The notes below the pieces were generated by a model that searched no databases, was not told the origin of the DNA, and saw only the letters and a list, made by a program, of their open reading frames with translations. From NCBI GenBank assembly GCA_007644065.1, contig VJWN01000006.1:1798001-1862000 (forward strand): a DNA stretch of 64,000 nt, given 5' to 3'. The DNA is from Margaritispora aquatica. Its lineage: Eukaryota; Ascomycota; Leotiomycetes; Helotiales; Discinellaceae. The position numbers and the translations under genes were made by a program. Below are positions 23,333-37,823 of the stretch, in pieces. How positions within the stretch are numbered: the first letter of the stretch is position 1; every line of letters starts with the position of its first letter.

Positions 23333-24646
23333 TCAAGCCATTACTCCGTTCACCCAAACTTCCACGATAGATCTCGAGTTGCCAATATCCAAAGTAGGAT
23401 CAGCACTCAGCAAGACAAGATCTGCTCTCAGTCCGGCCTTGATCGTTCCGCGATCATACAGTCTAAAAGTGGACGCAGCAACAGAAGTCGCACCAGCAAG
23501 TGCTTCTCCTGGCGATAGTCCAGCTGCTACAAGCAGAGCGAGCGCTTCGTGAATTGAGATCCCAAACAGTGGGTTGGCAGGCACATATGGAGATGTGTTG
23601 CTATCAGTTCCAACCACAACAGGAATGCCTGCTCAGAACGAAGTGTTCACGCTTGCAGCTGCGTGTAATGGAAATAATACATAGGGTGCGCCGGTGTTAT
23701 TGACGATAGACTGTCATTGGTTAGTACAAGAAAGGATGATAAGGAAGCACAGTTCTTACCTGCATCATGATGAGAGTGGGCACGATTTTCTCTGATGCAG
23801 AAGTCATATTATTGATCACCGCGCTTGTCAATGCTACATCTAGTGGCGCATGAGTGATGATATCAACTCCTGTTCTGGCAGCTTGAGCATATGCGGAGAA
23901 TGTTGTGGCATGGCTAATAACCAACTTGCGGGCGGCATGAGCAGCAGCAATTACCTACAGCACATCAGGTCAGCTTTCAGCGACCCAAATTCCAAACTAT
24001 TTTTTCTTTTTTTTGCTTACTGCTCTAATGGTGGCATCATCTGGTTCAAGTGGATCCAGAAATAGCTTGATGAAATCCACGCCTTCAGCCAAGCGATCCG
24101 CAACAAACTTCTTACCTGCAGCTGGGCTGGCGATGAAAGAGTCTGTCGGGAAGCCAGGGATCAATGTGATCTTGGTTCTATTGACAGTACCTGCAGCACT
24201 TGAGTCTCTAGATTGCGATTAGTGTCTATGATGGGGAGGGGAGGTGGATTGAGTAGTTACTTGATATCAGTCACACCAAGCCCATTGCATGCGCTCACAG
24301 TTGAGTAGGGGAAAGTTCCCATATCAAGAGCAGTAGTGATTCCATATTCCCTCATCGTTGTCAAATATGCGCAGTCTGTTACATGGCAATGGGCATCGAT
24401 AAGACCAGGCATGAGGTAGCCTCCATTGCCATCTACAACTGTTGCACCGTGTGGGTTTGCATTGCTGATGATGTTGCCAACCAGAACGACTGTTGATGTT
24501 TTCGACGCAAATTTGCAGCCATCAAAGGCATGAACATTCGTGATGGCAGTTTTAGGTAAAGCTGCTGATCTGTCGTGGATTTCTGGAACACTACAAGCAG
24601 AACTAAGCGCCACAGCGCCTGTTAGGATTGAGATTGGGACGACCAT
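23333..24646 (-). pseudogene. Secreted amidohydrolase with in-frame stop
   Basis: Exons 24646-24261, 24207-24021, 23954-23760 and 23710-23333 join in phase into 381 residues, but codon 282 is TGA (23635-23633). A signal peptide-like N-terminus (MVVPISILTGAVALSSACSV) is followed by the amidohydrolase metal site PGLIDAHCHVTD, the lysine region EGVDFIKLFLDP, the histidine motifs VISHAT and ITHAP, and the late aspartate VVVGTDSN. This is the imidazolonepropionase-like subgroup (metal-dependent hydrolysis of C-N bonds). Apart from the stop, the frame and motifs are intact. TGA may come from CGA by one transition. A splice that skips it was not found. It may be a recent pseudogene or a sequencing error. 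Confidence 0.82.
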
Positions 24647-25550
24647 TTCGGTTGTTGTCTAATTAAAGCACCAAATGTTCAGAAGTACGTGAGAAGTGAC
24701 TTCTCCCTTTTATGTGTGGTTATTCACAGGAGATGTGGTTTTCCTCCTTGCAAGTTGCAGCTACCAGGATCTAGATGCACGCTCCGATTCTTCAGCAAGC
24801 GGTGAAATGGCTGGTAACTTTCAGTCTCTTATATTAGCCAGCCCCTTTCAATGCCGACCAGTTCCAGCATGTTTTATGCAGGAAAAGATATACTATCAAT
24901 ATGATGGCGTTCGAAGTCAGCATTTATATTATGTGTGTTTGAGCAACTGTGTTTGATTTGCTGGGCGCTCAGGCCTGCACATCTCTGACCATGCCACCGG
25001 TATTTCATTCTTCATGTGCCGCACAATGAGGCATGGCTTCTCTCAACAGTAACGATGACTCTGTTGCTTCCAAAAACTTCTTGCAATTCCTGTAGCCCCT
25101 ATTGCATCTGCTGGTCAATTAATAGTCAAAGATGTTTAGAAGCGATACTAAGCCGCGAGTCTCTTTGGGACGAAATACGGTAATCATTACCATCGCAGGC
25201 TGATCATTACCTAGACGATAATTTCCTGGCAATTCGATGCTAGGCCGTGTACTGTTTCCCCTATTGTATGAGTATCAAAATAATCCTAGAACGTTGAAAG
25301 ATTGATCATACCCAGGGCATCCCTACTCGTTTCATTGAACTCGTGAGCAAATCTTCGATGGAGTTATCTCCGTGAATCCAATTGACTATTTGACTAGATG
25401 ACTCCCGCTCCCGCTCTTGTCCCACTCATGATGCGCACTGTGGGTCAACAATTGAAATATATTCCCACGATGTCGTCTAACACTGTAAATTGTATTCCAT
25501 GCTCTAACTCCTCCAAAGAAACAGTTCAGCTGATTTTGATGCTCATCACA
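24647..25550. other. Intergenic, 0.9 kb
   Basis: Nothing recognised apart from a short ORF at 24696-24956 without motifs. The end may hold the lost N-terminus of the pseudogene that follows. Confidence 0.35.
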
Positions 25551-26908
25551 GTATGAGCTTGACTCTCGGGTCGCTGAAATATTGGCTGGATCCATCATTC
25601 CGGCTATCATTGCATCAATCTTTGTGCTGGCTCGTATCTATACACGTTTGCGCATTGTTCATGAATGGGTTGGGATGATTTTTTGGGATTAAAATTGCTT
25701 GGGTAAGTTGAACTGGCAGTGGAGTACTCGAGTTGCAACGGGAAATCTATTATGCGTCAGGCATACAGCATTAAGACTGCTGAGAAAGAGCTCTAGTAAC
25801 CTGAACGAAATGTTGACGCAGTTTAGTTTGGCGGCCTTGCACTCACAATCATCACGGTATGTAGCACTGATTACTTCCCATATTGAATATCAATTGATAT
25901 CCCTCCACTATAACACGGTCAGAACTGCGCCAGATAACTAACAGATAACAGTGCACCTTTGTTCTCTACGGATCGGGACACCACCAACGCTTTCAAAGCG
26001 AAGCCAACGGAATCCTCACCATCAAGCTCGGTTTCGCTGTGCGAGTGATTTATAATTTCGTCCTAGGAGCCACAAAAATCGAAATATGCGCCTTCAATCT
26101 TCACATTTTTTTCGACAGCACAAGCAAGCGAATTTCATATGTGCTAGCGGGATTTATAGGACTATATTCGATTTTCTTCATGATTTTCACAATGTGGCTC
26201 TGTTTCCCGGATCCCAAGAAGCGTTTTAGGAAATGCACACGCAATACGCCGGATTTATACGTTTCTGCTGCTTCTGATATCTTGGCGGATCTTTTGTTGT
26301 TGGTGTTTGTGGTGCCAAGAATATGTCAGTCGCTTTTCAATATCTGTCACAGGTAGTTTGTGCTAATTGTCCCCAAGTGCGACTGAACATACCAACAAGA
26401 TTGAAGATATGGCTTCTTAGCATTTTATCTCTAAGTATTCTTGTCATCGTACGGCCTTCCTACGAATGTTCAAAGTCCAAAGCTTAAACAACAGCAAAGA
26501 TCGCTCATGTAAGCATACTCGCGCCCATAACGCGTCTCCCTCAGGCTAAACAACGCAGGGGACTTCTCCAACATCACAACCTGGTCTGCAGTTGAAGTGC
26601 ACACTGGTTTGTTCTGCGCCTCAGCACCAGCTACACAGCCCCTGCTGCAGAAGATGTTCCCACGATCGTTTGCGATGTTGAGTGAACGCTCGAACAAGTC
26701 ACCTGTGTACTCGAAGAAGGCGGCGAAGGAATATAAAAGGGGCTCGGTACAATTGAGCGATGTAGAGCCAGTTCGTGTGGATCGGTCTGAGACTAAGGTT
26801 TGGGCCAGTGTAAGGCCAGAGGGTGGTGCACATAGCCAGGCTTTAGCATCAAAGACAGCCGAAGTTGGTGAGAATCCCGACCCTTGTGCTCTCGAGGTAA
26901 CTCGGTGA
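25551..26908 (+). pseudogene. Rhodopsin-like integral membrane protein, decayed
   Basis: Fragments match the fungal PTH11-related rhodopsin-like membrane family (PF20684) in the right order. The first is SRVAEILAGSIIPAIIASIF followed by VLARIYTRLRIVHEW. Then the expected GWDD motif appears only one base out of frame (GWDDFLGLKLLG, ending at a GTAAGT near 25705). Next come YGSGHHQRF and a membrane block from about 26039 to 26340 with ICAFNLHIFF and the next segment FIGLYSIFFMIFTMWL. Last is ITTWSAVEVHTGLFCASAPA around 26575-26635 and a disordered tail to 26908. No clear ATG and a frameshift at the GWDD site point to a pseudogene. Family members are often receptors or sensors. Confidence 0.62.
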
Positions 26909-27222
26909 ACAGAGCAGATGTCGAAATTACGATTGAGAATAATTGGCCTGTTTCATTCAGCTAGATTCACTGTAAGTGCGTCGTGAAAGTCAAAATTTTT
27001 GGGCAAGTGTGATTTAAACTTCTACGATGTCAGCTAGATGAAGCGAGATAGTCTCAAGCGGGATAACTTCAAGTCCGACAGTCAGACTAAGTGAATCTGT
27101 GCTTACTGTCACCACTTTGCGAGTTCAGCGTGTTGAAAACTGATAGATTTTTGATATGTCTTCTCAATTGTTATGAACATTCATTTTGTCAACTTTCATT
27201 CCGCTTTCATTCTCTGCACATA
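26909..27222. other. Intergenic, 0.3 kb
   Basis: 3' flanks of the pseudogene and of the GH30 gene. Nothing recognised. Confidence 0.4.
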
Positions 27223-29884
<2,662 letters not shown>

Positions 29885-31352
29885 TCACCAAAGAACAGTC
29901 TGCTCATACCTACCCCAAGGATACATATCCCGTCCTCCTGCCTCTTTAATCCTCCTCCTCACCAACCTCTTCAGGTCCGCCTCATCGGGCAAATGCGCAC
30001 TCCATAAACATGACGTGTTCTCCCATGGCCGATTGTTGTACTCTTTCAACCCTGCAGATGCACCGTCACGGGTATAGCTCAGATCTTTCGGGTTCAGATA
30101 CCAATGGTTGGGCATTTGGGCTAGGAACTGGAACACCTCGCTCCATGTTCCGGATGTGAGATCCACATCTTCCATCCAGAGGGCCGAGAAATGAGAGGTA
30201 GAGAGTGGGATATCCTTGCATGGAGTAATGCACCTGAGGAGATTCGCCGCACTGATTTTGACGCGCTTAAGGTATAGCGATTTCAGCCCTGTGGAAGTCG
30301 GTTGCCAATCCAAGAGATCAACATCAAGAATATGCGTCCCCCAAATCCCAAGCGTGTCAAGATTCTTGCACTTCGAAACTATCTCAAAAATTCCATGCAT
30401 ATGTTCATGATTCGGGTGTTCGAGCTGCACATTCGAGCGTGGGTACGCTTGATCGTCTTCTTCGTCGTCGTCGCTATCGTCCCATGACCAGCGCGTGTAG
30501 TCTTTTGAGCCGCCTGAGCCAGTGGCATCCATAACATCGAGAAAGAAGCGTTTGAGCTGCAGCCATAGCGTAGCTGAAGTGCCACGTTCGATCTCGACAA
30601 AGTTGTAGGTGCATGGGAGAGCTAACCGGAGGGTGGTCAGGTGTGTTGCTAGCTTTGGCGAAGAGAAATAGTCGGAGAGTTGCGATGTAATTGAGGATAT
30701 CAATTGCATGCTTCCATTTACTGCTCGTACGACTTCATCTCGCCTTCCAGTCTCATACGAGCTCTGCCAGGGACCTCCAACCACTACTTCCAACGACTCA
30801 AGCAAAGATAGATTCTCCAGAACTTCACAAATACTCGGAGCTGCTACGTTGGTTGACTGTAACTTTCGCTCTCTCAAATCCTCACTCTGATCTCCACTGT
30901 ACGTCCGAAAATCCTGATCAGCAACACCAAATTTTAGCCTCAAGTTAGTGACACATGAGACTACACTAGCCTCAGAACACAGCCAGTTTTGTATCGCAAG
31001 GTCCTGATTCCCACCATCCCAAGTGATGAGAGCACAGCCAAAAAGCACACGTCTTGCGGCTCGATTGAATTTCTGGGACACGAAACGGAGAGTGCGGAGT
31101 GTGGGTAGATCTGGAGAGCCATGGGCATAGGGTGAGTAGTTCTCGACGTATCGATGGGGATGCATTGTTCCGTGAACGATGCGGTACATTCTTCCTCCTT
31201 GGTGGTTTACTTTGGGTGGTGCTGGGATGATCTTGGCGAGCTTGAAGTGCGATGCGATCGATACGTTGGTTAGAAAGGAGTTTTTTCTAGGGATGCAATC
31301 TTTAGCATACCTCATCGTAGATTTCAGTCGGTAAATCGCTCATAGACGCCAT
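29885..31352 (-). CDS. F-box-like protein
   Basis: A 14-codon first exon (31352-31311, MASMSDLPTEIYDE) joins the long second exon (31240-29885) through a 70-bp intron with a TTCTAAC branch site, giving 465 aa. The joined N-terminus LPTEIYDELAKIIPA fits the start of an F-box. Residues following include LRTLRFVSQKFNRAARRVLF, a typical F-box second helix region. The rest has leucine-rich stretches (TLRLALPCTYNFVEIE; LKSLYLKRVKISAANLL). Such proteins recruit targets to SCF ubiquitin ligases. The substrate is unknown. The frame also opens at an ATG within the first intron, which I reject because it removes the F-box start. Confidence 0.75.
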
Positions 31353-31906
31353 GATCTAATTGTTGATTAATTCGCCTTGTGAAAGAAGCGTTCTTGGGAT
31401 CTCGAGGTCTTGCTGACGGTGAGAAGCATTTCGAGAAAGGGATTGGGGAAAAAGTGGAGCTTGCCATCAGGCAGATGTCGTCGCACGTGATGTTTACTTT
31501 GGACAAATGATTTTGGGTTTGGAGGATACTATGGTAATTAATGCGAGGAGCTTTGCAGTGAAACTTATGATGAAAGGGGACTAGTTTTAAATGACATGAA
31601 AAAGAGCCAAAGAATTAAAAAGAAACAATGAATGTACTTGCTCGACTAGTTACCTTATAGAGAATAATGTGATCATGAGAAAGACAAGCGAGAGCGAGGA
31701 AGACATTCACAACAGAGTTGAAGGGAAAGGGGCAGGACCCAATCAGATATAAGTGATCAAAGTGAGGTGAGTCGTAGTATTGATTACATTACTACCTTTA
31801 TAATAGACCACATATCATCATAGCATTGGTTCCCAACTCATCTCCAGGTAAAGACCCAAAAATCGCACGAAATCTAAGGTATCAAATGAACGTCTTAAGC
31901 CAGCTC
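31353..31906. other. Intergenic, 0.55 kb
   Basis: AT-rich 5' flank of the F-box gene and 3' flank of the transporter gene. Nothing recognised. Confidence 0.4.
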
Positions 31907-33917
31907 TCAGACAGCAAACATCTTCTCAACAACACTCTGCTTCCTTCCCGAGGCAGCAGCGATATTCTTCGCATCATTTGCAGCAATGATATCCTCGCCC
32001 GTCTCAGCATGTTCCATCATAGATTCGTGGTGCGGAGACAGGATGTTGAAGCCGTAGTAGAATACACCTGCTGCGATGAAACTGTACAGATATCCAATTC
32101 CGAAAAGATGCTGTCCGCCAATCGTAACACTGGTCTTCTCGCCACCAGCCATGACAATGCTGTTCACGAATCCAGGAAGAGGAGGGATGCAGCCGATGAA
32201 GAACGCAGCCACAGCACGCCAGTTGGATGCGAACTTTGGCGAATAGCGGTACATGCCTTGGAAATCATACATGTCTGGCACGGAAACCTTGCCCTTTCGC
32301 ACGATATAGTAATCAGTGATGAGGATGGATGTCATGGGCCCTAAGAAGATGGTGTATCCACCGAGGAAAGCAAGAAATTTAGCAGCGGAAGCAAGAATCT
32401 TCCACGGCACGAACCCCCAGCTACCAATGAAAGCGGCGAGAAGCTGACCACGACGGATGTTGATGTACTTGGGCAGGAAGGACATCAAATCGTTGGCGGC
32501 GGAGATGGAGTTGGCGGAAATGTTGATACCGAGCGTGACGATGATCAGACCGATGGCTGCGAATGCTGCGGCAGCACGTCCACCAGAGGATCCTGACTCC
32601 ATCCATCGCTCAATGATGTCAATTGGGTTCCACAGAGTCTTGCCATATACTGGCTCAGAAGCGGCAGCAGTGAAGATTCCGAGGAGACCGACGATAGCTG
32701 ATAACAATTAGTACTAGTTGAGATATGTGTGAAAATTCGACTCACTGAAGATGACTGGAATAACGATAACTTGGACATTCTGCGAGCTGGGCTTTTTAGA
32801 GTATCTCGAGAAATCGGCAATATTGAGACCAAGTGTGGCATAGTTACCAAGCACTCCGTTCAAGTCTACAAAACCTCTTGTTAGAAAGATCAAATTTTGA
32901 CACAGCTTTTGGTGATCACTCACTGAGGAAGAAGGCCCAAACGAGCACTGAACCATGTGCAGTCGCAGGTCCAGAGATGACGGCACTGTGACTGACAGTG
33001 CCACCAGCTTTGTGCAAGGTAGAACCGAAAACGGCCAAGAACACAATGGGTGCAATAACACTCTTGAAGGCGAAGAAGTATTGCACCTTGGTGTAAGGAA
33101 TGCACAGGAACGGTAGTTGCAGTAAGAAGTACAGCACGAATCCGACCATTCCTGCAGTGGTGATTCCTTCACCCTCTGGGAGATGATTGGGGATGCGTGC
33201 GAAGCTTGGCCAAATCGCTGTGAGCAAGACACTCATACATTGTCCTCCGGTTGTGGTTTGCACACTTTTTGAAATCAGCCATATACAAAATCATGTCGTG
33301 ACAGGATTTACTTACCCAAGCCAAACAATAGCGAGGACACAACGAGACAATACGACGAACTGAGCAAAGTAGTAACCAAATGGCATACGAGCCAAAACAG
33401 GGAATGGGGTGTGAAGCTAGACGAGTCAGCATTGATCAGGTTAGTCGAGAAACTTTGTTCACTCACAGTAGCTCCCATGCGACCGTTGATCGTGATCACA
33501 CAACCCATCACAAAATTACCCAAAACACATGCACCGATGGCCATTTTCCAATTGAGCCCAACGGCGATCATAGAAGAAGCTGCAGGTATTGACTTAGTAC
33601 AATTACTCAACTCACGAGAGGTAACAGTTTCGACTTACCAACTTCCCAATTGGACACAGCCCATGCGTCGGCCATCCAGTAGGCAACGTAGGCACCTGAT
33701 CCCCACGTACGCTTAGAAGGTGGGATTGGGTCAAAATCAGCATTGGAAGCTGATTTTGTCTTTGCGAAACTGCTCTCCTCTTGGCGCACGGCGAGGCTGA
33801 AATGGAATCGCTTCCTCATCGACGATACTTGGCCTGTCTCTGCCGGCTCAACGATGGATGAGACTGGAGAGCCATCCTTCTCGTTGCTCGAGAGTATCTT
33901 GTTATCCTGAGTAGCCA
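31907..33917 (-). CDS. NCS1 nucleobase/allantoin-type transporter
   Basis: At least six exons join in phase by canonical sites (for example GTAAGT at about 33638 and CTGCAG ahead of SSMIAVGLNW). The protein is about 550-570 aa with some twelve membrane segments. Family motifs are WGSGAYVAYWMADAWAVSNW, INGRMGA then FPVLARMPFGYYFAQFVV, and the substrate-region NIADFSRYSKKP. This is the Fur-type NCS1 group that takes up uracil, allantoin, uridine or related compounds with a cation at the plasma membrane; the substrate cannot be set here. The frame begins at an acceptor (ACAG before 33917) so that the ATG is split as A|TG, the A coming from an exon ending at 33979 (GTATGT donor). Confidence 0.9.
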
Positions 33918-36254
33918 CTGTGATTGAATGAGCATGCGATCCGTATGTGACGAGGTTCGCAAACGGGGTGGAACATACTTGTGAGTACTTGAAGTGGTAC
34001 AAGTAACGATGACTTGATGAATTCCACTCAATCACTATGTTGATGCCAATGATCCGATGGTAGGAGAGGAGTGGCGAGAAACCAAGCTGTGGAGGGAGAC
34101 AAGAAGTTTATATCAATTCCAGCTTCTCTAGATCTTCGGCTATCCCGTGTGCTACCTAGCTCCCCCTAGTGCACGAGATGAAGAGGCTTGAAGATAAGGA
34201 TAGTAATGTAAAATGCGTGCCGAGACTTTACCAATGCCTAACGTTAACGAGTGGTAAGGGCCTGGTAGGGTTTGGTAGAGGTATGGTAGGCGTGGTAGGA
34301 CACACACGATCAAACGTTCTGATACGCTTCCTAGCTGATAAGAGTGGCCGCGCCGACCCAATGGAATATTGGAAAAGTCTAAATGAAGACAAAGAAAATG
34401 GCAAATCAGGGCGAGGCGAGGGTTGCCTCGCCCTCTCAGACTTCTCATGTGCCGGGTCGCACATCATGATAGACGGGTAGACTAGTTATCACCTGGGATC
34501 CATAGATCTGGCTGAGCTGAGCATAGGATACGTGGGCATACGCAGCAGCGCAGGTATCTCCACATCTTGATCTCCAGCCCAGAGGAGACGAGCATTGGAG
34601 GAGCACTTGACGAGTAGCGATAAAACTTTGTCTTGTTTAGATGGGATTCGCGGATGGCGGGGGAAATTCAAGACGAATGACAGGGAACACAGAGGCGCCG
34701 ATCCACGGGCCGCGGCAGCATGTCTGAGTCGCCGACCATGCTTGACCGCGTCCAGCTCTCCAAGACTTGTAAGCGAGAGTAAGCTTACCTGTTCTCAATC
34801 TAGCTTCACCCTCTTTGTAAGCTATCCTTACCTCGACCGACCAATGAAGATTCGTGGGATCATCACTTTTAGGCATAGAGTCGAGATATAGAGATAAGGT
34901 GCCGAAATCTCATTCGGAGATGATATCCCAAGTAGGCATTAAAGTTGTCCTAAATATGAAGTACTACTTGAGAATTTCGATGAGATTAGCTAGAATGCGA
35001 GGGCAGTGTGTATGAAGTACTTCTGCGCTTCATAGGTTAATACGGTATTTGATGTAACGTGGTCAAAAAGATCGTCTATGTGAAGGTATCTAAACAAGCA
35101 GGTTGCGCAACAAAACACCACGTTATTAAGATATTCTCTTCACCCCACACTCTTTATCTCGAATACGACTTAGATCATCGACATACCTTAAGCGAGACAT
35201 CAATACATCAATCGCATTGGATATGATCCACCCTACCTCCACAACACTGTCTTGCTTCTCAGATACTTGTATCAGTTCATGAACACCCCTAGCGTGCACT
35301 GAGCGACAACACACAAGATAAAGATCACGGCTCAACTGACCTCATCGAAGATCCCACATGGCAGATCGCTTGATTTATCATAGACATGGAATGTCTCAAT
35401 ATCTTTTACAAAGATAAATGCGTTTTAGCTGGTGAAGTCCAAACTCCTCGAGCAATTGAATGACGTTGTTGCACTGGAGAAGCAAATATGATGGCGAGGT
35501 CATCGTGGTTCGTGGGGCGATACGTACTTGTATGCAATGCAAGTGTTCATCCGAGACACAAAGTGTGCTCTCATATCATGTGGAAACAAGGAAAACTTAT
35601 CAAAGAAGCTTCAAGCCTTCAACTGATAGCCCTGTGTTAGATCTGCCAAGGACAGCTGCAGACTGTCCAAATCGAAGAATGTTCGAGACGCACAGGCATT
35701 GACTCGGAGAATCTGATGTTATGATTTGAGGAGAGCTCGGCTCATGATCTTGGTAGATCCAACACACTCTATGATTTGGAATACGAAGGTATTTGCTGTC
35801 TAGGATGTGGTTATCTTTTGGTTTCTGGTTGAACATTTCTTCCGGATGAAATGCTACAATACCTAGTTGACACTAGGTACTGCTATGACTTCTGTTTGCC
35901 CCGCACTTCGATTTCACGTCACGGAAAAATGAGTTCCCCATAGGGAAAGAATTTGTATGGAAAAAATCATCAAGAGTCATCATCAGTATGTGCATGTTAG
36001 AATATCCCATACGGCATGTATGCAAACAAAGATTGTATAGATCATGCATATGTATGGATCACATGACTCTCGACCATAGATAGCTCCCATCCTCATCACC
36101 TGACGCATGTTGATGTCACTATTTATCCTACTCGGACAAAAACATGTAAGGAGAATATGTAAAAATCATCTACGCTGTGTTTCAATTGGCTATCTATCAT
36201 ACAAGAAGGAATATAGATAAACATCGATATGCCCAAACACCAGTCACATCTCGC
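33918..36254. other. Long intergenic region with GC-rich hairpin
   Basis: Holds the presumed leader exon of the NCS1 gene near 33979-34035. A strong 10-bp hairpin lies at 34408-34434 and a GGTAG-rich patch at 34260-34305. Open stretches up to 103 codons show no motifs. No gene recognised in 34.5-36.25 kb. Confidence 0.4.
34408..34434. repeat. GC-rich perfect hairpin
   Basis: AGGGCGAGGC and GCCTCGCCCT are perfect reverse complements around the 7-base loop GAGGGTT. The arms span 34408-34417 and 34425-34434. Confidence 0.85.
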
Positions 36255-37823
36255 TTAAGGAAGCGGGATACTTTGCGCATTCGAAGTGAACAACCCCTCG
36301 GGATCATACGCAGCCTTCAAACGCTGTAACTTAGGATAATTTGCACCATATAACCTCACACTCCACTCCGCTTCCGTAAGCAACGTATCTCTATAATTTG
36401 CAAACCCCCTAATCGGGATCTCTTGCTCTGTCAGGGCCTTCTCAAACGGCAACATCTGGTTCTTCAAGTACTGCGGCCCATCGACTGGATACTCTGCCGT
36501 GCCCACACTGTTCGCCTCCCAGCGGATGAGCCACAAGTTCTTACCGTGTGCGTACGCGGTATCTGAATCCTTTACCTTTCGTGACACGCCACCCCAGAGA
36601 TCCAGGAAGCCGGACTTGCGTAGATCAGTGCGGTTGAATGCGTATGTGGTGTAGTTAAACAGCGTGTAGATGAGATCGTATGTGAGGGGGTGGTCAGTCG
36701 TGGTGGTTAGCGCTTGAGTGTAGAATGCTCTGCCGGCTGAGACACCACCATCGGTTTGGTTCATGCCGCTGGCGACGATACTGTCCATTTGGTAGAAGGG
36801 AAGCTCAGTCTTTGTGATCACAGTCGTGTTTGGGAGACGCTCAAGCAGTGGTGCGATGATCTTGTCGAAGTTCTTGGGGTTGCCGTAGAAGTACCCCGAT
36901 GCTGTGTATGGCGGTGCGCTCAATGGGAAGCGGAGAGCAAGCTCATCGGGTGCATCGCTGATGGCGTATTCTTGGACACCAAGGAGTGCTTCAGCGCCAC
37001 GCTTGATATCGAGTGTGCCCATTGTTATAGTAAAGTTTACTGCGTTGGCATAGGTTGGCTTCCAGGTCTTTGTGGTAAGCGAGATGAGGATTCCGAAAGA
37101 AGATCCAGCACCTTTAGCTGCCCAAAGCAAGTCGGATTTTGGTCCTCCCTTGACGATCGTACCGTTGTATCTGTTTGATTGTAAGCAAAAGGAAGAAGAA
37201 CGAGGAGTTGCGACTTTGAGTTGAAAGCTTGAAGTTAAAACTTACAGCATGTACTCAACACTATCAATGTTGTCCATTGGCGTGCCCAAGAACCTCGACG
37301 TCGATCCATAGCCGCCACCAATAACCGAACCTGCCAAACCGACACGGCCATGACGAACATGAGGGAAATGACGCCCAGCTTGCTCCCACAAATACTTAGC
37401 ACCAGGTCCAACTCTTACTCCACCACCATATGTGAATAACCCCGTACTTTGGTCAACACTCATGGCAGTGAAAGCAGCCATGTTCACAACTAAATTCCCT
37501 GGATCACCAAACCCATATGCAGCAAAGGAATGACCGCCTCCTAACGCAGAGACCTTGACGCCAGCTGCTCTAGCACAAGAGAGTGATGAAGCGAGCTGTG
37601 CATTGTCAGTCGGATACGCCATCATTGCCGGGTCTGGTTTCAGACGAAGCTGCCATGCTGATGTTTCGGTGGTCCAGTTGCTGGCGTCGTCTGCAATATT
37701 GCGGACTCCTGCTGCTGTAAGGCATGACTGTAGGGATGTGGTGTTCTGAGCTGAGATCAATGCAGGGGCTAGCAGAAAGAGTGAGTGTGCGAGAACTCGC
37801 TTGAATGAGAGTGAGGAGTCCAT
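36255..37823 (-). CDS. Secreted FAD-binding oxidase (BBE-like)
   Basis: Exons 37823-37246 and 37170-36255 (GTAAGT donor, CAAACAG acceptor) join in phase into 497 aa. An in-frame ATG 13 codons upstream (37862) is possible, but the signal peptide reads best from MDSSLSFKRVLAHSLFLLAPALISA. The FAD-binding PF01565 domain has ALGGGHSFAAYGFG, whose His is the usual covalent FAD site, and SVIGGGYGSTSRFLG. The C-terminal berberine-bridge motif is YDPEGLFTSNAQSIP. Near the second covalent site the sequence reads RHGRVGLAG, where many bicovalent relatives have a Cys; here Arg or Val stands there, so FAD is probably held by His only. Likely oxidises a sugar or secondary metabolite outside the cell; substrate unknown. 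Confidence 0.9.

Noticed and set aside
29885..31315. Start of the F-box-like gene at the ATG near 31315
   Set aside because: That ATG overlaps the donor of a 70-bp intron; the upstream exon provides a proper F-box start.
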